Below, one piece after another: positions 1-5,312 of a stretch of 5,312 bases of DNA (position 1 is its first letter; each line of letters starts with the position of its first letter). The stretch comes from an uncultured Rubrivivax sp. (lineage in GTDB: Bacteria; Pseudomonadota; Gammaproteobacteria; Burkholderiales; Burkholderiaceae_C): assembly GCA_937975735.1 (NCBI GenBank), contig CALJUI010000137.1, positions 1 to 5,312 on the forward strand. Reading direction: 5' to 3'. The notes beneath the pieces are model-generated. The model ran no database searches. It saw nothing but the letters and a program-made list of their open reading frames with translations, and was not told the DNA's origin. The position numbers and the translations under genes are program-made.

Positions 1-2437
1 CGCCTGGTCGCAGCGGCTGGCCGAACGCGCCGAGGGCAGCGCGCTGGCGATCGAGCTGGCCGCCACGCTGCTGGGCAGCGGCGGCCTCGGGATCTCGCCC
101 GGCGACGCGGCGAGCGCGATCGCGCGCGGCGTGCGCGAGGCCGTCGACGTCGTGCGCCAGGGCAACGCCGCGCGCCGCGAGGCGGCCAAGGGCGGTGCCG
201 CGCTCGAATGGCCGGTGGTCACGCGGCTGACCCTCGTCGAGCTCTACCTGGAGCGCGCCGCCGAAGCCTGGCGCAGCCTGCAGGTGCAGGCCACCGCGAC
301 GCCGGGGCACTACGACATCGCGCCGGCGATCGCCTTCGGCACCGGTCCGCTGCGCCGGCAGATCGACACCGCCTACCGCGGCACCGGCTACGACCTGATC
401 ACCGCCGAGACGCCGTCCGGCAATCACGGCACGATCGCCTTCCGGCTGGACACCCGGCGCGCCCGCACCGAAGTCCGCGCGCAGATGACGCAGGCCAAGC
501 TGGTGCGCGACCTGATCACGAAGGCCAGCAACGACACCAACGACGACCCGCAGATGGGCCGCACGCTGTTCCAGCTGCTGGTGCCGCAGGAGGTCGAGCC
601 CTACCTCGGCGGCACCGACCACATGGTGCTCGAACTCGACGACGGCACCGCGGGCATCCCCTGGGAGCTGCTCGACCCGCCGGCCGAGGAGCGCGCCGGC
701 GGCGACGAGCGGCCCTGGGCGATCCGCTCCAAGCTGCTGCGCAAGCTGCGCACCGCCGACTTCCGCGGCCGCGTGGTCGATGCCACCGCCGAGGACCATG
801 TGCTGGTGATCGGCGAGCCGGCGCTCGACGACCCCCGCTACGCCGCGCTGCCGGGCGCGCTGGCCGAGGCGCGCGAGGTCGCGGCCACCTTCGCCGGCGC
901 CGGCGGCGTCGGCGCCGACCATCTCACCGCGCTCGTCGGCGGCGCCGATGCCGGCACCATCCTCAACGCGCTGCTGGCGCGGCGTTACCGCATCGTGCAC
1001 ATCGCCGGCCACGGCGAGCCCGGCGAAATGGGCGGGCTGGTGATGTCGGGCGGCACCTTCCTCGGCCCGCGCGAGATCGCGACCATGCGCACCGTGCCCG
1101 AGCTGGTCTTCGTCAACTGCTGCCACCTCGCCGCGCGCGACCATGCACAGGCGCTGGAGGGCCGGCCAACGATGAACCGCCCGCACTTCGCGGCCACCGT
1201 CGCCGACGCGCTGATAAAGGTCGGCGTGCGCTGCGTGATCGCCGCCGGCTGGGCGGTCGAGGACGAGCCGGCAAAGCGTTTCGCGACCACGCTGTACCGC
1301 GAACTGCTCGCCGGCCAACCCTTCATCCGCGCCGTCGCGCGGGCCCGCGAGGACGCCTGGGCGCACGCCGAGGGCGGCAACACCTGGGCCGCCTACCAAT
1401 GCTACGGCGATCCGGACTGGGTGTTCCGCACCGGCACCGGCGACGCACAGGCCGGCCGCACCGACCCGCGCGAGGAGTACACCAGCATCGCCTCGCCGCT
1501 CGGCCTCGCGCTCGCGCTCGAGGAGCTCGCGGTCAAGAGCCAGTACCAGGGCGCGAAGGCGGCCGTGCAGCTGGAGAAGATCCGCCACCTGGAAGCGCGC
1601 TTCGGCACCATGTGGCGGCAGATGGGTGCGATCGCCGAGGCCTTCGGACTGGCCTATGCCGAGGCCAAGGCCTTCGATCAGGCCATCGACTGGTATGCAC
1701 AGGCCACGCGCTGCAACGACGGCAGCGCGTCGATGCGCGCCACCGAACAGTGGCTGAACCTGAGCGCTCGGCGAGCCCTCACGCGCATCGAGTCAGACGC
1801 CGGCGCCGCCGAGCGCCAGGCGGCGCGCACCGAGATCCGGCAGATCCTCGCCCAGCTCGACGCACTGGCGGCGCTGCAGCCGACGATCGAGCGGCACAAC
1901 CTGCGCGGCTCGGCGTGGAAGCGGCTGGCGATGCTCGAGCGCCGCGGCGACGATCCGCGCGCCGCCGCCGCTGCACTGGCCCGGGCCAGCGAGGCCTACG
2001 CCGATGCGGAAAGGCTGGCACTGGCCAGCGACCACCCAGACCTGTTCTACCCGGCCGGCAACCACATGGCGACCGCCCTCGTGGTCCACGCCGACGACCG
2101 CGACTGGCCCGGCTTCGACGCCGACATCGTCGCCCGCGTGCGCGGCAGCCTGCACGCGCGCATCACGCAGGACCCGGACTTCTGGAGCATGGTCGGCGTG
2201 ATCGAGCTCGACGTCTACGAGGCGCTCGCCGCCGGCCGGCTCGCGCGCGCGCTCGACGACCTGCTGCGCCGGCTGCAGGACCTGAAGGGGCGGGTGGCCG
2301 CGCCGCGCATGTGGGCCTCGGTGGCGGACAACACGGCCTTCGTGATCGAGCCTCGGCTCGGGCACATGGCCGCCGGCGAGCGCACCGCCGCCGAGCATCT
2401 GCTGCGCGAGGTGCAGGCGCTGGCGAAGGCAGGCTAG
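1..2437 (+). CDS. CHAT-domain (caspase-like) protease with C-terminal TPR-like sensor region, 5'-truncated by window
   Basis: The frame is open from position 2 (first full codon) to TAG at 2435-2437, giving 811 visible residues. There is no ATG in its first 43 codons, and the GTG at 131 has no ribosome site, so the true start is upstream. Numbering from GTG131, residues 110-160 form a helical lead-in ending in a TLFQLLVP motif. Residues 165-435 are the CHAT domain: GIPWELL (175-181), VHIAGHGE with the likely catalytic His294, VFVNCCH with the likely nucleophile Cys331, and the domain-closing NTWAAYQCYGDP (417-428). Residues 465-535 and 590-660 are TPR-like helices. The motifs GSAWKRLAML and later YPAGN resemble the TPR-S sensor family (from memory). 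CHAT proteases cleave protein targets, often when a fused or partner sensor is triggered; the target here is unknown. No signal peptide or membrane segment is visible. CHAT assignment is firm, TPR-S probable, and a defence or cell-death role is inference. Confidence 0.88.
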   Translation, partial: AWSQRLAERAEGSALAIELAATLLGSGGLGISPGDAASAIARGVREAVDVVRQGNAARREAAKGGAALEWPVVTRLTLVELYLERAAEAWRSLQVQATATPGHYDIAPAIAFGTGPLRRQIDTAYRGTGYDLITAETPSGNHGTIAFRLDTRRARTEVRAQMTQAKLVRDLITKASNDTNDDPQMGRTLFQLLVPQEVEPYLGGTDHMVLELDDGTAGIPWELLDPPAEERAGGDERPWAIRSKLLRKLRTADFRGRVVDATAEDHVLVIGEPALDDPRYAALPGALAEAREVAATFAGAGGVGADHLTALVGGADAGTILNALLARRYRIVHIAGHGEPGEMGGLVMSGGTFLGPREIATMRTVPELVFVNCCHLAARDHAQALEGRPTMNRPHFAATVADALIKVGVRCVIAAGWAVEDEPAKRFATTLYRELLAGQPFIRAVARAREDAWAHAEGGNTWAAYQCYGDPDWVFRTGTGDAQAGRTDPREEYTSIASPLGLALALEELAVKSQYQGAKAAVQLEKIRHLEARFGTMWRQMGAIAEAFGLAYAEAKAFDQAIDWYAQATRCNDGSASMRATEQWLNLSARRALTRIESDAGAAERQAARTEIRQILAQLDALAALQPTIERHNLRGSAWKRLAMLERRGDDPRAAAAALARASEAYADAERLALASDHPDLFYPAGNHMATALVVHADDRDWPGFDADIVARVRGSLHARITQDPDFWSMVGVIELDVYEALAAGRLARALDDLLRRLQDLKGRVAAPRMWASVADNTAFVIEPRLGHMAAGERTAAEHLLREVQALAKAG

Positions 2438-2454
2438 GCGACCGGTCGGACCCG

Positions 2455-2475
2455 GCTCAGGCCATCGGGCCGAGC
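2455..2475. terminator. Hairpin at the convergent gene ends, possible weak bidirectional terminator
   Basis: The sequence reads gctc-a-ggcc-atcg-ggcc-gagc: an 8-bp GC-rich stem with one bulged A (2459) and a 4-nt loop. It begins 17 nt after the CHAT gene stop and overlaps the stop codon and last codons of the minus-strand hemolysin III gene. Neither strand has a T-run after the stem, so it is not a classical intrinsic terminator. It may only slow polymerase or protect 3' ends, or be a chance product of GC-rich coding sequence. Confidence 0.22.
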
Positions 2476-3125
2476 GCCGCCGCGAAGAAGTGGCAGGCGC
2501 TGCCGGCCAGCGCGAACAGGTGCCAGACGAAGTGGCCGAAGCGCAGCCGGTGGTCGAGCAGGAAGAACACCGCACCGACCGTGTACGCCACGCCGCCGGC
2601 GAGCAGCAGCGCCAGCGCGTCGCCGCCGATGCGCGCCATCAGCGGGTCGAGCACCGTCAGCGCGAGCCAGCCCATCAGTGCATACATCAGCGTCGAGGGC
2701 AGCGTGCCGCTCAGCCGGCCGCAGGCCTTGCAGCCGACCCCGACGATGGCCAGCGACCAGACCGCGGCCAGCAGCGGCCAGCCGACCCCGTCGCGCAGCG
2801 GGCCGAGCGCGAACGGCGTGTAGCTGCCGGCGATGAAGATGAAGATCGCCGCGTGGTCGATCCGCTGCGCCCAGCGCTTGGCGCGCCCGCGCGGCAGCGC
2901 GTGATAGACCATCGACGCGGCGTAGACCAGCATCATCGACAGCGAGAACACGCTCGCGCCGAGCGCCCCGTGCGGGCCGCCGTGCTGGGCGGCGAAGTCG
3001 GTGAGGATCGGCCAGCTGGCCGCCGCGAGCACGAAGCCGATGCCGTGGCTGAGGGCGTTGACCTGCTCCTCGCGCGCCGTCTGGGGCCGCTCGGCGAGCA
3101 GGGCCTGGAGGGACGGGGCGTTCAT
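2457..3125 (-). CDS. Hemolysin III / TrhA (YqfA) family seven-helix membrane protein
   Basis: A 222-residue inner-membrane protein of the PAQR superfamily (relatives of adiponectin and progestin receptors), the usual length for bacterial hemolysin III proteins. Family signatures are in order: REEQVNALSHGIG (18-30), SMVYH (Ser71, His75), DHAAIFIFIAGSYTPF (Asp90, His91 to Phe105), and near the C terminus HFVWH (His198, His202) with His212 after it. In PAQR structures, His75 and the HxxxH pair correspond to metal (zinc) ligands in the membrane. About seven hydrophobic segments span residues 25-220. Despite the name, haemolysis is not established for most members; E. coli YqfA/TrhA is linked to membrane-energetics and fatty-acid effects, and no firm enzyme activity is known. 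The start is set at ATG 3125 because it puts the family's first motif at the normal distance. ATG 3161 and GTG 3188 are in-frame alternatives; none has a good Shine-Dalgarno sequence. It lies downstream of the SDR gene on the same strand. Confidence 0.9.
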   Translation of the reverse strand: MNAPSLQALLAERPQTAREEQVNALSHGIGFVLAAASWPILTDFAAQHGGPHGALGASVFSLSMMLVYAASMVYHALPRGRAKRWAQRIDHAAIFIFIAGSYTPFALGPLRDGVGWPLLAAVWSLAIVGVGCKACGRLSGTLPSTLMYALMGWLALTVLDPLMARIGGDALALLLAGGVAYTVGAVFFLLDHRLRFGHFVWHLFALAGSACHFFAAALGPMA

Positions 3126-3187
3126 CGCGGGACTCGGTGCGGGTGGGTCGTTGGGGACCATTCTGGACACCCGCGACGCGCGCCGCA

Positions 3188-3218
3188 CCCCCCGCAGAGG
3201 GGATGCCGCCCCCCGCAG
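3188..3218. repeat. 10-bp direct repeat ccccccgcag, two copies
   Basis: Two exact copies of ccccccgcag occupy 3188-3197 and 3209-3218, with starts 21 bp apart (two helical turns), in the gap upstream of the hemolysin III gene. Two-turn spacing would fit a dimeric regulator site, but C-rich repeats arise readily in such DNA. No known operator was recognised. Confidence 0.25.
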
Positions 3219-3235
3219 TCGTGCGGTTTGTCATT

Positions 3236-3262
3236 CGATCGTGGGATCGGCGCGTGCGCGCC
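3236..3262 (-). terminator. Two tandem hairpins downstream of the SDR gene, weak terminator or processing candidate
   Basis: Two stem-loops abut after the SDR stop codon on the minus strand. The first met by polymerase is ggcgc-gtgc-gcgcc (3249-3262, 5-bp stem, starting 16 nt past the stop); the second is cgatc-gtgg-gatcg (3236-3249, 5-bp stem). They share base 3249, so they could be alternatives. No U-tract follows, so intrinsic termination would be inefficient. They could reduce, rather than block, read-through into the hemolysin III gene. Confidence 0.22.
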
Positions 3263-3277
3263 GCAGACGCGGACCCG

Positions 3278-4036
3278 TCAGCGGCCGCCGGTGACGTCGA
3301 TCGTGCTGCCGGTCGTGTAGCTCGACGCCGGCGACAGCAGCCAAAGCACTGCAGCGGCCACCTCGTCGGCGCTGCCGGCACGCTGCATCGGCACCTGCGG
3401 CGCGAGCTCGCGCGCGCGGTCGGGCTGGCCGCCGGACGCATGGATGTCGGTCTCGATGATCCCCGGCCGCACCGCGTTCACGCGCACGCCCTCGGTGGCC
3501 ACCTCGCGCGCCAGGCCCAGCGTGAAGGTGTCGATCGCCGCCTTGGCCGCCGCGTAGTCGAGGTACTGTCCCGGCGAGCCCAGCCGAGCCGCCGCCGACG
3601 AGAGGTTGACGATCGGCCCGCCGCGCCCGCCGTGGCGCGTGCTCAGCCGGCGCACCGCCTCGCGCGCGCACAGCATCGTGCCGATCACGTTGATGCCGAA
3701 CATGCGCTGCCAGCGCGCGAGGCTCATCTGGTCGAGCCGCTGCGCGACGTCGACGACGCCGGCGTTGTTGACGAGCCCGCCGAGGCCGCCCGCCGCGTCG
3801 ATCTGCGCGAACATCGCCTGCACGTCGGCCTCGCTGGCCACGTCGCCGCGCAGCAGCATCGCGTCGCAGCCGAGCGCACGCACGTCGGCGGCCACGCGCT
3901 CGGCGGCGTCGGCATCGCGGGCGAAGTTGATGGCGACGTTCCAGCCGGCGGACGCAGCCTGGCGCGCCACCGCGGCGCCGATGCCGCGGCTGCCGCCGGT
4001 CACCAGCAGCCAGCCTGTCGGTCGGGATGTGGGCAT
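3278..4036 (-). CDS. SDR-family NAD(P)-dependent oxidoreductase, YgfF-like
   Basis: A 252-residue classical short-chain dehydrogenase/reductase, normal length, expected to be cytoplasmic. It begins with the Rossmann cofactor motif TGGSRGIG (13-20). NNAG (90-93), the structural Asn116 (FGINVIGT), the catalytic Ser146/Ser147 region and the YAAAK motif (Tyr161, Lys165) follow, so the Asn-Ser-Tyr-Lys tetrad is intact. Stretches such as RLGSPGQYLDY, DIHASGGQP, PMQRAGSADEV and SYTTGSTIDVTGG match E. coli YgfF almost segment by segment (from memory), making it a likely ortholog-level relative. YgfF is often annotated as a glucose-1-dehydrogenase-like or hypothetical oxidoreductase; its substrate is not settled, so no substrate is assigned. 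There is no acidic residue at the end of beta-2 (VAINFARDAD) and Arg17 lies in the glycine loop, which leans towards NADPH but is not decisive. The start ATG is preceded by only a G-run; it is divergent from the transporter gene. Confidence 0.93.
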   Translation of the reverse strand: MPTSRPTGWLLVTGGSRGIGAAVARQAASAGWNVAINFARDADAAERVAADVRALGCDAMLLRGDVASEADVQAMFAQIDAAGGLGGLVNNAGVVDVAQRLDQMSLARWQRMFGINVIGTMLCAREAVRRLSTRHGGRGGPIVNLSSAAARLGSPGQYLDYAAAKAAIDTFTLGLAREVATEGVRVNAVRPGIIETDIHASGGQPDRARELAPQVPMQRAGSADEVAAAVLWLLSPASSYTTGSTIDVTGGR

Positions 4037-4101
4037 CCCCCGATGTTAGGCCGGCGCACGACGGTCGAGAATCGCCGCTTGTCCAGAAGGAGACCCCGCT
4101 G
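4037..4101. promoter_or_regulatory. Divergent 65-bp intergenic control region (SDR versus transporter operon)
   Basis: Both promoters for the divergent SDR and substrate-binding-protein genes should lie here or just inside the genes. On the plus strand, gagaat (4067-4072) is a 4/6 match to a -10 box, about 30 nt before the ATG, with no convincing -35. On the minus strand, taacat (complement of 4043-4048) is a 4/6 -10 match only 6 nt before the SDR ATG, which would imply a very short leader. No clear operator dyad was found, so exact elements are uncertain. Confidence 0.35.
4085..4093 (+). promoter_or_regulatory. Strong ribosome binding site agaaggaga
   Basis: The purine run agaaggaga contains AAGGAG (4087-4092), 9 nt before the ATG at 4102. 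It decides the start of the substrate-binding protein: an in-frame ATG at 4027 has no such site, overlaps the SDR start and would put 25 hydrophilic residues ahead of the signal peptide. Confidence 0.8.
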
Positions 4102-5130
4102 ATGCAACGACGTGCCCTGATCAAGACCGGCGCCGCCGCGCTGGCCGCCCTGGCCGCCCCCGCGCTGCGCGCGCAGGCGATCGAGAAGCCCAACGCCAAG
4201 ATCGCGGTCGGCGGCAAGAACCTGCTGTACTACCTGCCGCTGACCATCGCCGAGCAGCTCGGCTACTTCAAGGACGAGGGACTGTCGCTCGAGATCGTCG
4301 ACTTCGCCGGCGGCTCGCGCGCGCTGCAGGCCGTGGTCGGCGGCAGCGCCGACGTCGTCTCCGGCGCCTTCGAGCACACCGTCAACATGCAGTTCAAGGG
4401 CCAGCCGATGCGCGCCTTCGTGCTGCAGGGGCGGGCGCCGCAGATCGTGCTGGGCATCAACCCGCGAACGATGCCCAACTACAAGGCGGTTGCCGACCTG
4501 AAGGGCAAGAAGATCGGCGTCACCGCGCCCGGCAGCTCGACCAACGTGATGGCGAACTACGTGCTCGCCAAGGCCGGCCTGAAGCCGAGCGACGTCAGCT
4601 TCATCGGCGTCGGTGCCAGCAACGGCGCGGTGGCGGCAATGCGCTCGGGCCAGATCGACGCGATCAGCAACCTCGACCCGGTGATCACGCTGCTGCAGCG
4701 CTCGGGCGACCTGAAGATCGTCGCCGACACGCGCGTCGTCGCCGAGGCCGACCGGATCTTCGGCGGCCCGATGCCGGCCGGCTGCCTGTACGCGCCGCAG
4801 CCCTTCCTCGACAAGCACCCGGCCACCGCGCAGGCGATGGCCAACGCGATCGTGCGGGCCAACAAGTGGATCCAGGCCGCCGGCCCGGGCGAGATCATCA
4901 AGGCGGTGCCGGAGGCCTACCTGCTCGGCGACCGCGCCGTCTACATCGAGGCCTTCCTGGCTGCCAAGGGCGCGCTGTCGCCCGACGGCTTGATCCCGGA
5001 AAAGGGCGCCGACACCGCGTTCCGCGCGCTGGCCAGCGTCGACGACAAGATCGCCGCCGCCAAGCTCGACCTGAAGGCGGTCTACACGAACGACTTCGTG
5101 CGCAAGGCCAACACCAAGTTCAAGTCGTGA
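4102..5130 (+). CDS. ABC transporter substrate-binding protein, NitT/TauT (SsuA/THI5-like) class, Tat signal
   Basis: A 342-residue periplasmic binding protein, typical length for the class that serves nitrate, sulfonate, taurine and pyrimidine-precursor importers. Residues 1-26 form a signal peptide: QRRALIK (2-8) fits the twin-arginine motif (RR, hydrophobic pair, Lys), then an Ala/Leu stretch and a cleavage site near RAQA (23-26). The mature part shows the family pattern: AVGGKNLLYYLPLTIAEQLGYFKDEGL (35-61), VDFAGGSRALQAVVGGSADV (66-85) where the ligand cleft usually forms, LKGKKIGVTAPGSST (133-147) opening lobe 2, and MRSGQIDAISNLDP (180-193). The C-terminal third is the normal all-alpha/beta closing region with VYTNDFVRKA. 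The ligand cannot be read from the sequence. The gene starts an operon; the next gene, the ATPase, overlaps its stop by 4 nt, which suggests translational coupling and stoichiometric production. Confidence 0.92.
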   Translation: MQRRALIKTGAAALAALAAPALRAQAIEKPNAKIAVGGKNLLYYLPLTIAEQLGYFKDEGLSLEIVDFAGGSRALQAVVGGSADVVSGAFEHTVNMQFKGQPMRAFVLQGRAPQIVLGINPRTMPNYKAVADLKGKKIGVTAPGSSTNVMANYVLAKAGLKPSDVSFIGVGASNGAVAAMRSGQIDAISNLDPVITLLQRSGDLKIVADTRVVAEADRIFGGPMPAGCLYAPQPFLDKHPATAQAMANAIVRANKWIQAAGPGEIIKAVPEAYLLGDRAVYIEAFLAAKGALSPDGLIPEKGADTAFRALASVDDKIAAAKLDLKAVYTNDFVRKANTKFKS

Positions 5131-5312
5131 GCGCGCCCGCGCTGGCGCTGTCGGGCGTCACCTGCACCTTCGTCGACCGCGCCGACCCCGGCCAGCGCTA
5201 CACGGCGGTCCGCGACGTCACGCTGGACGTCGCGGCGGGCGAGTTCGTTAGCGTCGTCGGGCCCACCGGCTGCGGCAAGAGCACGCTGCTCAACGTCGGC
5301 GCCGGGCTGCTG
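5127..5312 (+). CDS. ABC transporter ATP-binding protein (SsuB/TauB-like), 3'-truncated by window
   Basis: The reading frame starts at GTG 5127, inside the GTGA that also holds the TGA stop of the binding-protein gene, and remains open for 62 codons to the window edge. The visible part is the start of an ABC nucleotide-binding domain: an aromatic A-loop residue Tyr25 in RYTAVRDVTLDV, then beta-strand EFVSVVGPTGCGKSTLL with a perfect Walker A (GPTGCGKST, 45-53; Lys51 binds phosphate). Walker B, the signature motif and the rest lie beyond position 5312. The role is to power import of the solute captured by the adjacent binding protein; a permease gene is expected next. GTG is the only start that fits the family N-terminus; no strong ribosome site precedes it, so it probably relies on ribosomes finishing the upstream gene. 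Confidence 0.92.
   Translation, partial: MSAPALALSGVTCTFVDRADPGQRYTAVRDVTLDVAAGEFVSVVGPTGCGKSTLLNVGAGLL

Noticed and set aside
131..133. GTG as the start of the CHAT gene
   Set aside because: It has no Shine-Dalgarno sequence and lies in the middle of a continuous coding-like helical segment that extends to the window edge.
1..2437. Recent horizontal acquisition of the CHAT gene
   Set aside because: By eye its GC content and codon use match the neighbouring genes, and no transposase, tRNA, integrase or flanking repeat is present in the window.
2439..2448. Perfect 10-bp palindrome cgaccggtcg between the convergent stop codons
   Set aside because: It is too short and loop-less to form a stable RNA hairpin, and such palindromes are frequent by chance in GC-rich DNA; no matching operator was recognised.
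1793..2575. Minus-strand open frame antisense to the CHAT gene tail
   Set aside because: It crosses the ends of two real genes, has no family motif, and its length is explained by scarcity of stop codons in GC-rich sequence.
208..2823. Very long plus-strand open frame (871 codons) overlapping the CHAT gene and the hemolysin III gene
   Set aside because: The translation is an Arg/Ala/Pro/Gly-rich, low-complexity string with no recognisable motif; it is a frame-shifted shadow of GC-rich coding DNA and runs antisense into a well-supported gene.
2457..3125. Hemolysin III gene as a pore-forming target or toxin partner of the adjacent CHAT protease, by analogy with gasdermins
   Set aside because: It is a seven-helix PAQR-family protein, not a gasdermin-like pore former; the genes are convergent rather than co-transcribed, so adjacency alone does not support a protease-substrate pair.
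4027..4029. ATG 25 codons upstream as start of the substrate-binding protein
   Set aside because: It overlaps the divergent SDR start, lacks a ribosome site and would bury the signal peptide; ATG 4102 has AAGGAG at ideal spacing.
4000..4818. Minus-strand open frame antisense to the substrate-binding protein
   Set aside because: The composition is typical of an antisense shadow (His/Arg/Val/Asp-rich repeats), and the opposite strand encodes a clear binding protein with a ribosome site and signal peptide.

Overview
The window is very GC-rich (roughly 70% by eye), with strong G/C preference at third codon positions and dense coding on both strands. Codon style, protein families and gene arrangement suggest a beta-proteobacterium of the Burkholderiales (Rubrivivax/Leptothrix/Methylibium-like). 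That placement is an inference; there is no rRNA or marker gene to confirm it.

Layout. (1) Positions 1-2437, plus strand: the 3' 811 codons of a large protein whose start lies upstream of the window. It carries a CHAT (caspase-like) protease domain with a visible His/Cys dyad, followed by an alpha-helical TPR-like tail resembling the TPR-S sensor module of bacterial conflict systems. (2) Positions 2457-3125, minus strand: a hemolysin III/TrhA/YqfA-type seven-helix membrane protein of the PAQR superfamily, convergent with gene 1 (19 bp between stop codons). (3) Positions 3278-4036, minus strand: an SDR-family NAD(P)-dependent oxidoreductase closely resembling E. coli YgfF. It lies upstream of the hemolysin III gene on the same strand, with a 152-bp gap. 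(4) Positions 4102-5130, plus strand: a periplasmic substrate-binding protein of the NitT/TauT (SsuA/THI5/NMT1-like) class with a Tat-type signal peptide, divergent from the SDR across 65 bp. (5) Positions 5127-5312, plus strand: the first 62 codons of the cognate ABC transporter ATPase, overlapping the previous stop by 4 nt and cut by the window end.

How they fit together. Genes 4 and 5 begin an ABC import operon whose permease presumably lies beyond the window. The SDR and hemolysin III genes may be co-transcribed; their E. coli counterparts ygfF and yqfA are also near each other. The CHAT protein is the only gene with a biological-conflict flavour. Its partners, if any, and its N-terminal domain must lie upstream of position 1. 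Nothing downstream in this window looks like a protease target, and its base composition does not stand out from its neighbours.

No RNA gene, CRISPR array, insertion sequence or attachment site was recognised, and no gene-free stretch exceeds 300 bp. The longest, 3126-3277, holds only short hairpins and a 10-bp direct repeat.
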